DNA from: Camillea tinctor
Taxonomy: Eukaryota; Ascomycota; Sordariomycetes; Xylariales; Xylariaceae
Reading direction: 5' to 3'
Assembly (NCBI GenBank): GCA_022578605.1
Contig: MU394056.1
Coordinates: forward strand, 1 to 64,000
DNA length: 64,000 bases
The position numbers and the translations under genes were made by a program. The notes under the pieces are model-generated. The model saw nothing but the letters and a program-made list of their open reading frames with translations, was not told the origin of the DNA and searched no databases. Shown in pieces: positions 35,120-46,700 of this stretch; the first letter of the stretch is position 1; every line of letters starts with the position of its first letter.

Positions 35120-37776
35120 TCAAGCAACGTATCGGTAAGCAGGAGGGCCGTCACTGAGTTCCACCCGTTCCACATACTCTCGACTGAGTAAGTCTTCAAT
35201 TCTATTCTTGATGAGAGGCAAGTCTGGTTTGAACCGGCCGGCCAGAACCTGAATGACTTCCGTGATGAGCTGAGAATGAAGGAGCTCTTTCCGCTGTCTG
35301 GAATATCTGTTAGTAAATTTGCTAGAATGAAATGGGATCCGGTATGCGGGTTCATACTTCATAATACGGACGATGGCAGCGTCTATAACGTATTTTCTCG
35401 TCTCTATGGTCTTCTGGTCTGTCTCTTTGCGCTCATCATCGTTTTCGACTTTGTTAGCAGCATTGACAGAGGGCACCCTTAACTTGATCGTCTTGCTAAC
35501 GAACTCGCGGTTGAAAGTAAACTGGTCAGTAGGCTTTGCGGCGCTATTGGCTTGAGATTCCTTGGACTCCCCGGACTTTTTGGTAAGTAAACGGTATGGT
35601 TTTAGAGAGGACACCGAAGTGAGTGCATTGATAAGATCTGGTTGGGGGATACTGGTGGCCGCCTGAATTTCTTCAAACGTTAACCATTCGTCCTCTCCAA
35701 CATTCTCGAATAGCAAAAGTACAATCATGCCGTATGTAGATATGTTAACATCGTAGCGGCGATCCTTCGCAAGGGGTCCCGTGGTTTTGCCCGGAATTTT
35801 GGGGAACAGGCATTTAATGTCTGCTGTGCCTGCACTGCCAACCCAGGTGAGGACTCGGCCGTTGCGATTCTTAGTATAAAACTCGAAAAAGCTCTCTTGG
35901 AGTCTCTGGATCTCACGTGGGTAGGTAGCTTTGATTTTAGGCCCATCCGCGAGACCGGTAAACCGACCCATGACTTCTTTGGGCCAGTTGTTGCCTGCGA
36001 GGACGGAAATACTGAGATCGATCTGATTATGCTCCAACGCACCGAGGCCACGAACATGGTTTCGGTAGTCCTCTGTAGTCTCTTTGGAAGTACTCATATC
36101 CCTGAACATTCCTTCAAACTTCTGAGTGAAATTGTTGCCCAGTTCCCGCTTCATCCGGGAAATCATCTCTTGTTCCACTTCCTGGCTCTCTGACTTGCCA
36201 TGAAGTAGACGACGGGCTAGATGCTTTTGGTAATACTGCTCGAACTTGTCCTTCTCGCCGATATACCTGAGTAAGGTGATGGCCTTGTCGAGAACAACGT
36301 CTACCTCGGCTTCGGTTTTACCCTTTATGCCGCGCTTGAGATTGTCATCAATAAAGAGGGAGACGAACTCAGCCCCACGGCCGAATGAATTGACGAAATC
36401 GGAAAAGCTCTTGGTCAACGCCGTCTGTAGAGTAAGATCTTCGTCGAAACATGTGGTCCAAAGTCGGTCGAACTTATCCTTCAACAACAAAACATCGTCG
36501 ACCCACTTGATTGCTGCTGCTGTCTGCTGGGCTGCGGCATTCATTTTCTTAGCACTGCCTGCCGGTTCTTTCGAGTCGCTGGTTTGCGCGATACTGAAGT
36601 CGGTGTTCCTCAGCGTCTGCTCGATTTCGTTGCCCAGCTCGACGACACGGACAGCTAGCGCATTACGCAGAGCTGTCTTCTTGGGATCGATGCGTGAAAC
36701 AAGGTTATACAGGATGGTCAAGTCTTCGATTCTATCGTTATCGATCATGGAACGAATCCCGCTACCTTCCAGGTTAAGAAATTCCTCCAGATGCTTAGAA
36801 ATGAGCTCCTGCTCAACCACCGCCGCGATTTTGTGTATGGATAAGGGGGATACGGTTGTCTGGCAGCGGCCTGCCTCTTCGGCAAGGCGACGCTTGGTAT
36901 AGCGAAGCCAGGCGCTGGCATCGCCCTCGCGGAGCAGTCTCTCGCATTCGGATTTATAGAAGACATGGCTTGTCCGGATGTAGAAGGGCTCAAAGGTTGT
37001 GAGGTAAAGTCGTTCTTGTTCCTGTTCCTCGTCCGTCTCGAAAAGACACTCCAGCATAGAGATACAGCTGCGTATCAGGGCCTTGTCGATTACATCGCCT
37101 TCCCTCTCCATGTTGATCTGGTCTATAATCGTGGCGTTGAGAATGTCGAATACATGATACTGGGGTTCTGAGGTGCCGAGACCCGACCGCAAGATGTGGT
37201 TACGGAAGAGGCCAATGGTGGTGGTATAGATGGAAGGGCGACTGCAGTCCTGGGTATAGCCTCGGTCGAGATACATGAGGATGTCGGCAATCATATTCAT
37301 TGACATGTTGTGGCTCTCCCACGAGCCACGGACGCCCTTGAGGAACTTCTCGCCCATAGAACGACGTTCCGCGATACTGGTGCCGGGGGCTTCGTCCAGA
37401 GTGATGCTTATGAGATTCTTGGTAATGAGAGCCCAGATGGGGGGCATGACCTGCTCGGCAAACCATTGTTCCTCAAAATCCTTTACCCGGTCGTATAGCT
37501 GGTTTCCGGCCTTCTTGAGGACAATCTTGTACGAGTATCGGTAGAGCTGCTCGAAGGACAGGTCGCCGGCATTCTTGTTGTGGATGTCGCGGAGGGCTTC
37601 TCGTAGCTTATCCCAGCATTGCTCGAAATCGTCTGGCTGGCCGGGTCGACCTACAGGCTGTCGTGGATCCAAAGTCAGTGGGGATTGGAGGTGGAGCATC
37701 ACGGGGGGAATCTTCGTACCCTTCGAGGGGGCCGTATGCGTCCCCGGGACCCCGAACCTCCGCGTCCAGTGATCAT
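35120..37776 (-). CDS. CUL3: Cullin-3, scaffold of BTB-CRL3 ubiquitin ligases
   Basis: Three exons (37776-37720, 37657-35358, 35297-35120) give 844 residues. The first exon encodes MITGRGGSGSRGRIRPPRR, the usual basic cullin-3 start, and joins PVGRPGQPDDFEQCWDKL in phase. Helical cullin repeats occupy most of the N-terminal two thirds. The cullin-homology region follows (EQYYQKHLARRLL, NNWP, YDVNISTYGMIVLLLFEN), and the C-terminus is the neddylation and winged-helix segment ending YRYVA. The second intron (35298-35357, 60 nt) splits the codon of the neddylation lysine, Lys786 in IVRIMK|QRKELLHSQL. Because that intron is in frame and stop-free, naive translation retains 20 extra residues. Cullin-3 binds BTB adaptors and Rbx1 in cytosol and nucleus. 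The ZIM17-like gene starts 881 bases away on the other strand. Confidence 0.95.
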
Positions 37777-38657
37777 CTTGTCATAACCTCTGGGGATGGA
37801 ATGGTTGACTATATATAACAAGCGCAACGATGATTAGGATGATGGGATACAACAGTAAGGGAGAGGTGTTTACAAGACACAAACATAAACTTACTCTACG
37901 AGGACAAATATAAATGTATTTAGGGAATTTTGGTGGGTTCACGATAATAAGAGTGATGAGGAGGACGGGGGTCGACGTTGTATAGTTGACATCTCCATAC
38001 AGCGGGGGAATAAGGTAGGGAAGGCTTGGTTGGGGAGAGGAGAAAAAGAAGATAGGAAGAAGAACAAAAGTATTAAAAAAAGAAAAAAAGAAAAAAAAGA
38101 AGAGAAATATCTGTGTAGGCTATGTCAGTATCGCATTGTTCGTAAACGTAAAGTAAACTAATGTGGTAGTGAAGTTTTATAGTTGGTACCTGGAATGAAG
38201 TAAAGTAAAATAAAATAGAAGCAAGTAAAGTGTTGGATACCCAAATGGAAGGGCAAATGGAAGGGTCTCAAGGCCAAGCTTAGCCAATAAGAAGACACCC
38301 TAAGGAGGTTTAGATTCATCCACTATCTGATCCCTGCACTTTCTCAATGATGTATGGAGGCGGGACCTAATGTAATCCATGTAGGCAGTATTACTAATTC
38401 ACATTGACAGCTGCTAGTGGCATGCCATGAGCAATCTTGCCAGCTGAAAAGCTTAGTTAGTTTTTTTTTTCTTCTCTAATAGAATGATGAAAGAGGTGGG
38501 GGAGAGAAAGAGAAAGTTCCAATTCCTTCGAAGCTTCAACACTAAAATTTACATCACAGAGACCTTTCTTTACCTACTCTTTTTTTACCTCATTGTCACG
38601 CACATATACCCATATAACATATCAATGGGATTATTCAGTTTAGTCTTTTATTAGCAG
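37777..38657. promoter_or_regulatory. Divergent intergenic region between CUL3 and the Zim17-like gene
   Basis: 881 bases must contain both promoters. A purine-rich A/G tract runs about 38040-38108 and a T/C run lies at 38461-38475, about 180 bases before the Zim17-like ATG. No specific factor site could be named. Confidence 0.45.
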
Positions 38658-40199
38658 ATGATGAGATCAGGGACAGCTATCGGTATCCTCAAACCTATCC
38701 TGCGTCCCTTGAGGACGCCCTCTTCTCCTCCTCTCTCCTCTCCCCTCTCCTCGCCTCTCTTCCCTCCTCTCCTACGCCCATTCCCTCGACTACCTCGAAC
38801 TTCCCAACCCGCAGCCCGTCGGTTTGCGCATGCGATACCGAAGCCTCCCTCTGCGCCATCCTCGAATTCATCCGATGCGAATAAGCGGCGCAAACTTGCC
38901 GAACCTCACTATCAGCTCCGCTTCACTTGTGTGCCCTGCAGCCATCGCTCGACCCATGTTGTGTCCAAGCAAGGCTATCACAAGGGCTCCGTCCTCATAA
39001 CCTGCCCCGAATGTCGGAACCGCCACATCATCAGTGATCACCTCAATATATTCGGTGAACGCAAAATCACCGTCGAGGATCTCATGCGGGAGAGGGGCCA
39101 GCTTGTCAAAAGGGGAACCCTGGGCGAGGATGGCGACATTGAGTTTTGGGAGGACGGCACCACAACCCCGCACAACCCTGACTCCGAAAGCAGCTCCAGC
39201 TCTCCCTCGATAGGCAAGGCGGAGAAGAATGGAGCGCAGGAAGAAGAGCAGAACGAAAAGCAGAACGAAGAGCAGAGGGAAGCAGGGGAGGAGGAAGCGG
39301 CTAGAATGCGGGACGCCAGAGATCCCGCATCTCACTCTACAAACCCAGAGCCCTCTACAGGGACCATGCCCATAGGTGGGACAAGTACTCGTCCGTCAGT
39401 AACTCATTCTGCATCCTCACATACCGTACCATCGACGCGTCGACAGTACCATCCTGACGTAGTACAGTACATAAAGCGTGTCAACCTATACATCGGGAAC
39501 GGCACCAAGGTTGATGAGAGGGGTAGGCGGATATATGAGGATTTCAAGCTGGAGCCGGAACAGGAGCCAGAACCAAGACGTGATCAGGGAATTGTATCTC
39601 CTCCTACCTTTTTCACTTATAAAAAGATTAATGCCGACCGCGCACCGTTCACCGACGAGCAAAATCTTCGGGTGAGAGCGGGCTGGAGACACCCTGTGGG
39701 ACCCTTGCCCGGTGGGGAGTATCCCGAAAGAGGCCCCGCGACTCGGATCCCGCTCGAGGAGCTGCGTAAACTAAAATATCCGGTGGCCTTCCGCCGCAAA
39801 CCGCAAATCCCCGATCCCGAAGAAACCCCTTCTGAATTCCTCTGCTTCACTAAGTCGAACGCCGGTCCCGGTAAACCGCGTGCTCCTCCTGTAATTACCT
39901 CGGCTCCAGTGCATCCTAAAATATTGACCCAGAACGGCACGTTTAGCTCCGAATTCCAGGTCCAGTTCGTGCCCAGTGATAATCGCTTCAGATCCGTCCG
40001 CATGATCGAACAGACCGTCCCGGAAAAGCCACAGGCCATGTGGCCCCAGCACGTCCCCGGCAGAGACATGTCGGAGATGGACAAGCTCGAGGCTTATTCG
40101 CGCGCGAGCACCGACCTCTGGGGCAACGAAGACCTGACCAAGAAGATGCGCTCCATGATCGACAAGTTTATCGACAGGGCGCGCAAGTCCCTTTTCTGA
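38658..40199 (+). CDS. ZIM17: DNL zinc-finger protein (Zim17/Tim15/Hep1 class) with long C-terminal extension
   Basis: A single exon of 513 residues. Residues 1 to about 60 are basic, serine- and proline-rich without acidic residues, like a mitochondrial presequence. Residues about 84-170 are a DNL zinc finger: CVPC (91-94) and CPEC (116-119), with HHIISDH-like NRHIISDHLNIF and GDIEFWEDG. Such proteins keep mitochondrial Hsp70 soluble in the matrix. The family is usually about 170-250 residues, yet here some 330 more follow. First comes a low-complexity acidic stretch (QEEEQNEKQNEEQREAGEEE), then an unfamiliar region (QYHPDVVQYIKRVNLYIGNG, PVAFRRKPQIPDPEE) ending DKFIDRARKSLF. No splice signal that would shorten it was evident. 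The function of the extension is unknown; a fusion is possible. The gene symbol applies to the N-terminal half. Confidence 0.8.
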   Translation: MMRSGTAIGILKPILRPLRTPSSPPLSSPLSSPLFPPLLRPFPRLPRTSQPAARRFAHAIPKPPSAPSSNSSDANKRRKLAEPHYQLRFTCVPCSHRSTHVVSKQGYHKGSVLITCPECRNRHIISDHLNIFGERKITVEDLMRERGQLVKRGTLGEDGDIEFWEDGTTTPHNPDSESSSSSPSIGKAEKNGAQEEEQNEKQNEEQREAGEEEAARMRDARDPASHSTNPEPSTGTMPIGGTSTRPSVTHSASSHTVPSTRRQYHPDVVQYIKRVNLYIGNGTKVDERGRRIYEDFKLEPEQEPEPRRDQGIVSPPTFFTYKKINADRAPFTDEQNLRVRAGWRHPVGPLPGGEYPERGPATRIPLEELRKLKYPVAFRRKPQIPDPEETPSEFLCFTKSNAGPGKPRAPPVITSAPVHPKILTQNGTFSSEFQVQFVPSDNRFRSVRMIEQTVPEKPQAMWPQHVPGRDMSEMDKLEAYSRASTDLWGNEDLTKKMRSMIDKFIDRARKSLF

Positions 40200-40730
40200 T
40201 CTAATTAGATCGGATCAGATCGGATCGCCTGTTGTACATAGATCTATAAATCAGGCCAAACCTTGTCCCAATCCAGTATTTATTGTCCCTTGTACCCCTC
40301 CTATATATTTACTACCAGGCGCGGATGGTATTGTACTCTCGAGATCTTTCGGTGTAGAGATCTTTAGACCGGCCGTAGTTGTGGTGGATGGGTAATTCAT
40401 CCACCGAAGGCTTAAAAAAAAGCAATTGCATATACGATGATCGAGAGTTACCTCGACTCAACCTATACATTATGATTATCATGTACTGTAACTATAAACC
40501 ATTGTCCCTCGGGACGGGACTTGCATTCACACCCCGCATAGATGAGAACGAATGACAATCAAACTTGAGAACTTATTTGATTATTTGTGTTTTTGGTGAA
40601 ATCTAAAGGCTACTGAAATCAAAAAGGAAGAAAATTAAAATGTGCTTAGATAGGTATATCTGTTGCTGCTCAGGGTATCAAAACCTCCATCCTCACTCGA
40701 CCATATACGTATATATTTTCTCTGTCATCT
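40200..40730. other. Convergent spacer between Zim17-like gene and UTP20
   Basis: A perfect tandem duplication of AGATCGGATC lies at 40207-40226, just after the stop codon. The rest is AT-rich and should contain both 3' UTRs. No gene seen. Confidence 0.5.
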
Positions 40731-43700
40731 TCACTGCTCCCTCCGCCTATTTCGATTCATGAATCCCTTCTCCTTTCTTCTCTTGACCTTCTTCTCGAAC
40801 CTGCCCTTCTTCCACTTCCCGAAGCGCTCCGGCTGAGCTACCGCTTCAATCTTGCGCTTTCTGGTCCTGTTTTCGCGTCTCCTCCTAGCGCGCTCGCGCA
40901 CCGCGAGGAGCTGGCTCGTGTACTCCGTGGTGCCGAATTTGCGCTGCAGCGTGTCCATTACCTCGGTGGCCTTAGTTCGGAGGCCTTCGTGTCGGGTCTT
41001 GAAAACCTCGTCAACAGAGAATGGTGTGGGGATAGAAGGGTCGGTGATGTGGTTGAGAGGGGCCAGTATGGTACTGAGGGCGGGTTGGAGCGAGATTTGA
41101 GGTAAGGTGGTGGTGAGCACGGATACGATTTCTAATGCGGCCATCTTGGGCACGAGGGCGCTTGATTTGGGAGGGGTTTCTTCAACCAGAATGTCAGAGA
41201 GCCAAGTGAAGAGCACTTGGAGCGTGACCTTGGGTCCACTTTCTGCAACATTCCCCTTGACATCGAAACCACCCCATTCTTCCTCCTTATCGTCCTCTTC
41301 AACTTCTTCGTCGTCATTGTCTTGGGAATTATTGTCATCTTCGTCTACTTCCGGCTCGGAATGGCCACTTTCCATGAAATTGCTCAGTATCAAAACAATC
41401 CGACCGATTTCGCTAGCTAGTGCCTCTTCCAGATCAAAGCAGACTTGCGACGGGTTATTCCAGATATCGGTCGAAATATCGTTGGTCTTGAGCTGTTTTC
41501 TCTTCCAGCGAGATATTGTTGCTGGACTGAGTACACCAACAGCGTGGATGACTAGCCGTTCGATCATTGGCATATCAAGCTTAAGACCATGGGACCCAGT
41601 GATGGGCTGGATTCGTTCAGTCTTTGCATTGCTCTGAAGGAAGTCGGCAAGATATGTGTTCATAAGTCGTACACTAGAGACCTTGACAGCCATGTCGAAA
41701 TGCGAAAGAGTCGTCGGGGCCAATTGCCACAGCTTCTCGTGGGACAGTGCTTTACTAGGATGCTTTTGGATTAGGATCGGTATTGTCTCGAGAACCATCT
41801 TCATCAATTCCGCATCTTTGGAGAATGTTTCGTAATCGTCCAGAATCTTGACTATAGTATCTAGTAGAAGCTCGAGGTCCTTTCGGTCTTTCGACGCTGG
41901 TTCCCTAGCCTCAAAATAAAGAGCTAGTGACTGGATGGCAAGCCGGAGAACCGAGGGATTATCATCTTGATCGAGCCAATTTCGTGCCAGGGTTAAGAAC
42001 TTAGAGTTGCGTTCCTTATCTGCCTTGCGGAAAATCTCTTTGATCAGTTCACCAGCCGCCAGCCGACACTTCTCACTATCGTCGTTTGCCAATACAAATA
42101 TCAAGGGGATAAAACAAGCGGTTGCAATCTCTTGGACGAAATCGTCGGCGGATTTTGTTAGTAGAAGGTGAATAACCTCCATAACCGAGAGACGGCCCCC
42201 TTCTCGCTCGTACTTGAGATTGGCTACAATGAAGGTCAACTGTTTGGCCCATCTGCTCTTCCGTTGTGGGTAGTCCCGCAGGAATTGGAAGAAAGCCCCA
42301 CGAGCCAAGTCCCGAGTGTCCTTGTCGTCATTTGTTATCATGACTGTTCCCACGTAGTCAAGCGTATCGTACACTGCAGCGGTTTCTACCTTGCGGTCAA
42401 GAACCGACCGCAAGAAATTGAACGTAATATGTCGATACTGCGGCTCGGTCAAATCATCTTTGAGTTTACCAAGAAGCATATCAACCGCAGCGTCTTTGAC
42501 AACCACATCACGTCTATCTCGAATGATGACTGACATGAGTTTTAGAGCTGTTTGTGCGAGATCTGCTGAAGTAGACGTTGACATAGCAATGCTCTTGGTT
42601 GCTTCTTTTGCCGACACCTTGTAAAGCTTTGTCGAGTCATCCGTTTTGAAGGGTACCTTAACAAGGACAGTGAGAAGTTTGAAGGCTGCCACCTTAACTT
42701 CTTCTTCTCCTGCAACAACGGCATCTCCCAATATCGGAATAAACCCGGTTATATTCCCTGCGTTCCTCAGGCTGTCATGCTTCCTAAGTATAGAACGAAG
42801 GACGTCAACTGCAAAACGAACCAGCTTGTAGGTGTATTTGCTAGTCATGCCACGTTCACCACTTTTCTTCGCACCCTTTTGGATGAGATACCGTCTGAGC
42901 TTAGGGTCGATCTGAGGCTCCGACCGAGGCTTTTCGCTCTCGTATGCTTTTTGTATGACCTCGTAACAGAACACTAAGGTATCACGGCTTTCAGCCGCAG
43001 CGTTGCCCATCAATCCGGTGGCTATGCGAGATAACAAATCATCAATTTTCCTCACCATCCGAAGATCCAGTTTCTCTGACAACAACGCTTGTAACGGGCG
43101 AATAAGCTCGACTAAATGATTAACAGAGGCTGTCCGGGCAATGAGCTCCATCGAATCCTGACTTTTGCTGCTCTTTACCTCCTTCATCTTACTCACGTAT
43201 TCCTCGGCATCTTTTTCTTGACCCGTGGCTCCGAATATATCATCCATTATGATTGCCACAATGTTTTCGAGGCAGTAGTCAAGATCTCCTGGTTGAAACT
43301 GAGGAATTACTTGGAGTAGGATGCTATGCATTGTGTACGATAGCACGTGAAGTTGGTAGCCTGTCGTAAGTGCTCCTCTTAATTCACTCAGTACGAACCC
43401 AAAATAGGAGGGCCCTAAGAGCAATGACATTTGAGACAGAGTATCACGTGCCATTTCCCGCGATTCCCACGCCTTACTCCGAAGAATATGGCAAATATCG
43501 GTAAGAACTCCAGGAATCTTCTGGTTCGAAGTCTCCGTTGGAAGAAGCTTTAGTAGTTTCACAATGATAACACCGACAGGAACACGAGCGCTGACGGTAG
43601 TCTCATCCTTTTCATGTATATAATCCAAGAGAGGCGGTAGGATGTTGGAAAGGACATCTTCGTTGAACTTTTCTTCTGCAGGCATCGTCGTTGTGAGCCG

Positions 43701-46700
43701 ATGCTTCGGATGGTCCTGTGGTACATCAATGTCCATGCCATTTTGGTTTCTCTGTCCAGCTGCTGTTGACAGGGCATCGACAAATTTACCGATAAGCCTG
43801 ACGAGTTGCTTCTGCTCATCTGGCTTCGATTCGATATATCCATTATATCGGCGAAGTATAGCACGATATTGTGGCCATTCCAGGGAAACACCCAGATCGG
43901 AGATAGTTGTAGCTGCCTGCGCACCAACTCCATGATCATCTTCTCCAGCCTCGCGATTAAAGATGAAATGTTCAAGAAGAGGCACGAAGAAATGAGCCAG
44001 ATGCTTGCTCGTCAGTGGAGAATGGAAGTTGACCTTAGATAAGAGCTGTAAAGCTCGGATTTGTCGTGCCGCAGCCGGGCTCGAGATATTATTGAAAAAG
44101 CTGGGGTCTGGGTCTTTCTCATCAGGTTCCGGGACAAGTGGTACCAGATCGGCAATAGGGCTCCATGTTGGGATTTGAGAGACAATATGCCCAAGAACTC
44201 TCACCGTCTCTCTTCTCACAGTTTCGGAGGTTTCTTTAGCATTTGAAAATATAGCAGGCATGATAATGTCCGAGAGTATCTCAAAAAATTTATCATTTTC
44301 ATCAGCCTGCGCACTAGCAGCTGCTTCAACGAATTTGCAAAGGCCGTCTGCTGAGTTCGCCGAAAGGATGCCATACTCTTCATCGTGCTTAATGTAGAAT
44401 ACGAAATTGTAGATCAATGGTTTCCATTCCTGTGACGTGAAAGGAAGGTCCCTTGCCCCTGTTATCGTAGTGAAAGCTGCAAGCCGTTTCGTATAATCTG
44501 GCTCGTCAATCCGATTTATCCTATAAGCATTGAGATCCGCGCAAAGAGCAGCTATCTCAAGCAACGCAGGTTGGCCTTTAAGAAGAACATCCAGGACGCT
44601 GGACAAAGCCTGTCGGCTCGTTCTATCCTTGAAGAAACCGTATAGAGATGCTATAGTGGAGTAGATACGCTCCTTCAGACTTAGGTCAAGTGTCTCTCCC
44701 TCCAAATGCAAGAACTTTTCAAGCATTGAGAGAATCACGCCCTTGATTCTTGGATTCACTCGTTTCGATGGTTGGTCGAGAAGGAAAACAGAAACACCAA
44801 TAAGGTCGGCAACATGCTTTGAATGCTGTATGATCGGAGACAATTCGACCACAGATTCGACACATGCCATCAGAAGATCTCTTCCGATATCACCCTCCGA
44901 ATTCAAAACTTGGCTGATTGTCTCGAGAATCAGGTCGATATTTGGTTGTAACAATTCTTCGGCAATTAGCTCGTTAAATTCGGATTCTATGGCTGGCTGC
45001 TGGGATAACTTGATCAGATTTCGTATGATACTCAATGCAAAAATCCGAACTTCGTCCTTCGACTTCTTAGATGCTAGGCATTCCATCAGCTTCCTGATGA
45101 TTCTCTCATCAAGGCCTAGGAACAGTGCGGTTCTAGGGAATTGAGAGAGCGTTAAAAGTAATTGAAGAGTGCCAGAAATGCCCTGAGTATTTTCAATAGC
45201 GAGCTTGTCTAGACGGGGGCTTATTGCTTCCTGGACAATTATGTCTTTGTAGGGGGTCCAGTCAAAACCAGGCGCATTACAGAGAAGCGCCACCACACAC
45301 TTGAGTGATGTAGTACGGGCCGTCCGAAATAATGAGACCTGCGTAGATGAATCCTCCTCCTCATCTTCAGTGTTTTGATGTAGTTTCCGGCAAGACAAGA
45401 CAAGACAGTATAGCACCGCATTAATGATACGGTCAGTATAAGTTAGAACGCTACTACCAAGCTCGTTGATCATAGACTCCATCATGTTCAAAAAACCGAC
45501 TTGCTTGCGTACGGTCATGATTTCATGTTTGAAAGCATCTTCCCTCAAAGTAGCATTCTCAACGACCCGAACACCACGAAGATCGCCTAGCGCAATGTCA
45601 AGGAAATTTCCCATATCTTCTACACTAAGCTGCCTTAGGACGGCGAGCCTTGTTGCATGTAAGCCGTGGCGGCCACTCGCAATTCCCTTTTTGGAAATTG
45701 ACCTTCCGTACAGGAGTCTAAGAAGTACGGGCATCATCTCAGGCTTGTGTTCTGGTTGTATGCGCTGATCGCCTTGGAACAGCACTGTGAGTTCATTTTT
45801 GAACCTAGCCTCGTCTAGGAGATACTCCAAGTTCTCCTGGTAGGGTTTGATGCCTTCTTGTTTCCAGGTTAGGATAGCCTTCAGCGCTGACTTCTGCACT
45901 TCTATGTCTCCGTTGGAAAGCAACTTGAGAAGAGCTTCATAGACTTGCTGGCTTTGGTAGAGCACCTTCGGATTTGAAAACTGAGAGAACACGCCGAGAA
46001 GGGCCTTCTTATCAAAGAAGGACCACGAATTGCCCAGAGACTCCTCGGGAAACTGATCTTGTGCGTCCTGCTCTTCACCATCAAGACTCCAGGATAGAAA
46101 GAAAGGAACCAGCCTCCGAGATCTCTTCTCTCCAAGCCCAGGTAGGGCAGATAAAACTTTAATAGCCTGAGATCGTGCGTTGAGAGGCGTCGCCGACACG
46201 ATGTCCTGACTTTCCTCGAATGATTCAAGCATGATATCAGAAGAATTGTTGAAAACATGTAGTGCGTCTTCAGCTTTGTTGTGAAGATCTGATAGGTTCC
46301 GACACTCGAAGTCAGTTTGCCCTGTGATTGACGGAGCAGTTGTCCCGTGCTGCGGTCCTTCCCAACGCTTCGACGGCACCTCAAGCCAGGTGAAGGTAAT
46401 CTCACTAATAGCATCGTCTCCAGCTTTTGTCTGACCAATTTGTTTCAATGCATCGACAGCCGCGTCCCACACAGGTGTCAAACGCACAGCTAGCATCCCA
46501 AAAAGAAAGAAAGGAACGGCCTTGAGAAGCCAGGAAGTTTCATTTAATTGAGCATAATTCGCCGCAAGTTTCCGCATATGCATAGAGATACCACGAATAT
46601 TCTGGAGGTCTAACGGCGTCTGCTCTATCTGAAGCATGATTGCCAAGGAATTTAGCTCATCATTTGCTGATTCGAGCTGATTGAGTAGACGAAGAGACGC

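Noticed and set aside
36246..36902. 218-codon frame on the + strand
   Set aside because: Antisense to cullin-3, which is unmistakable on the other strand.
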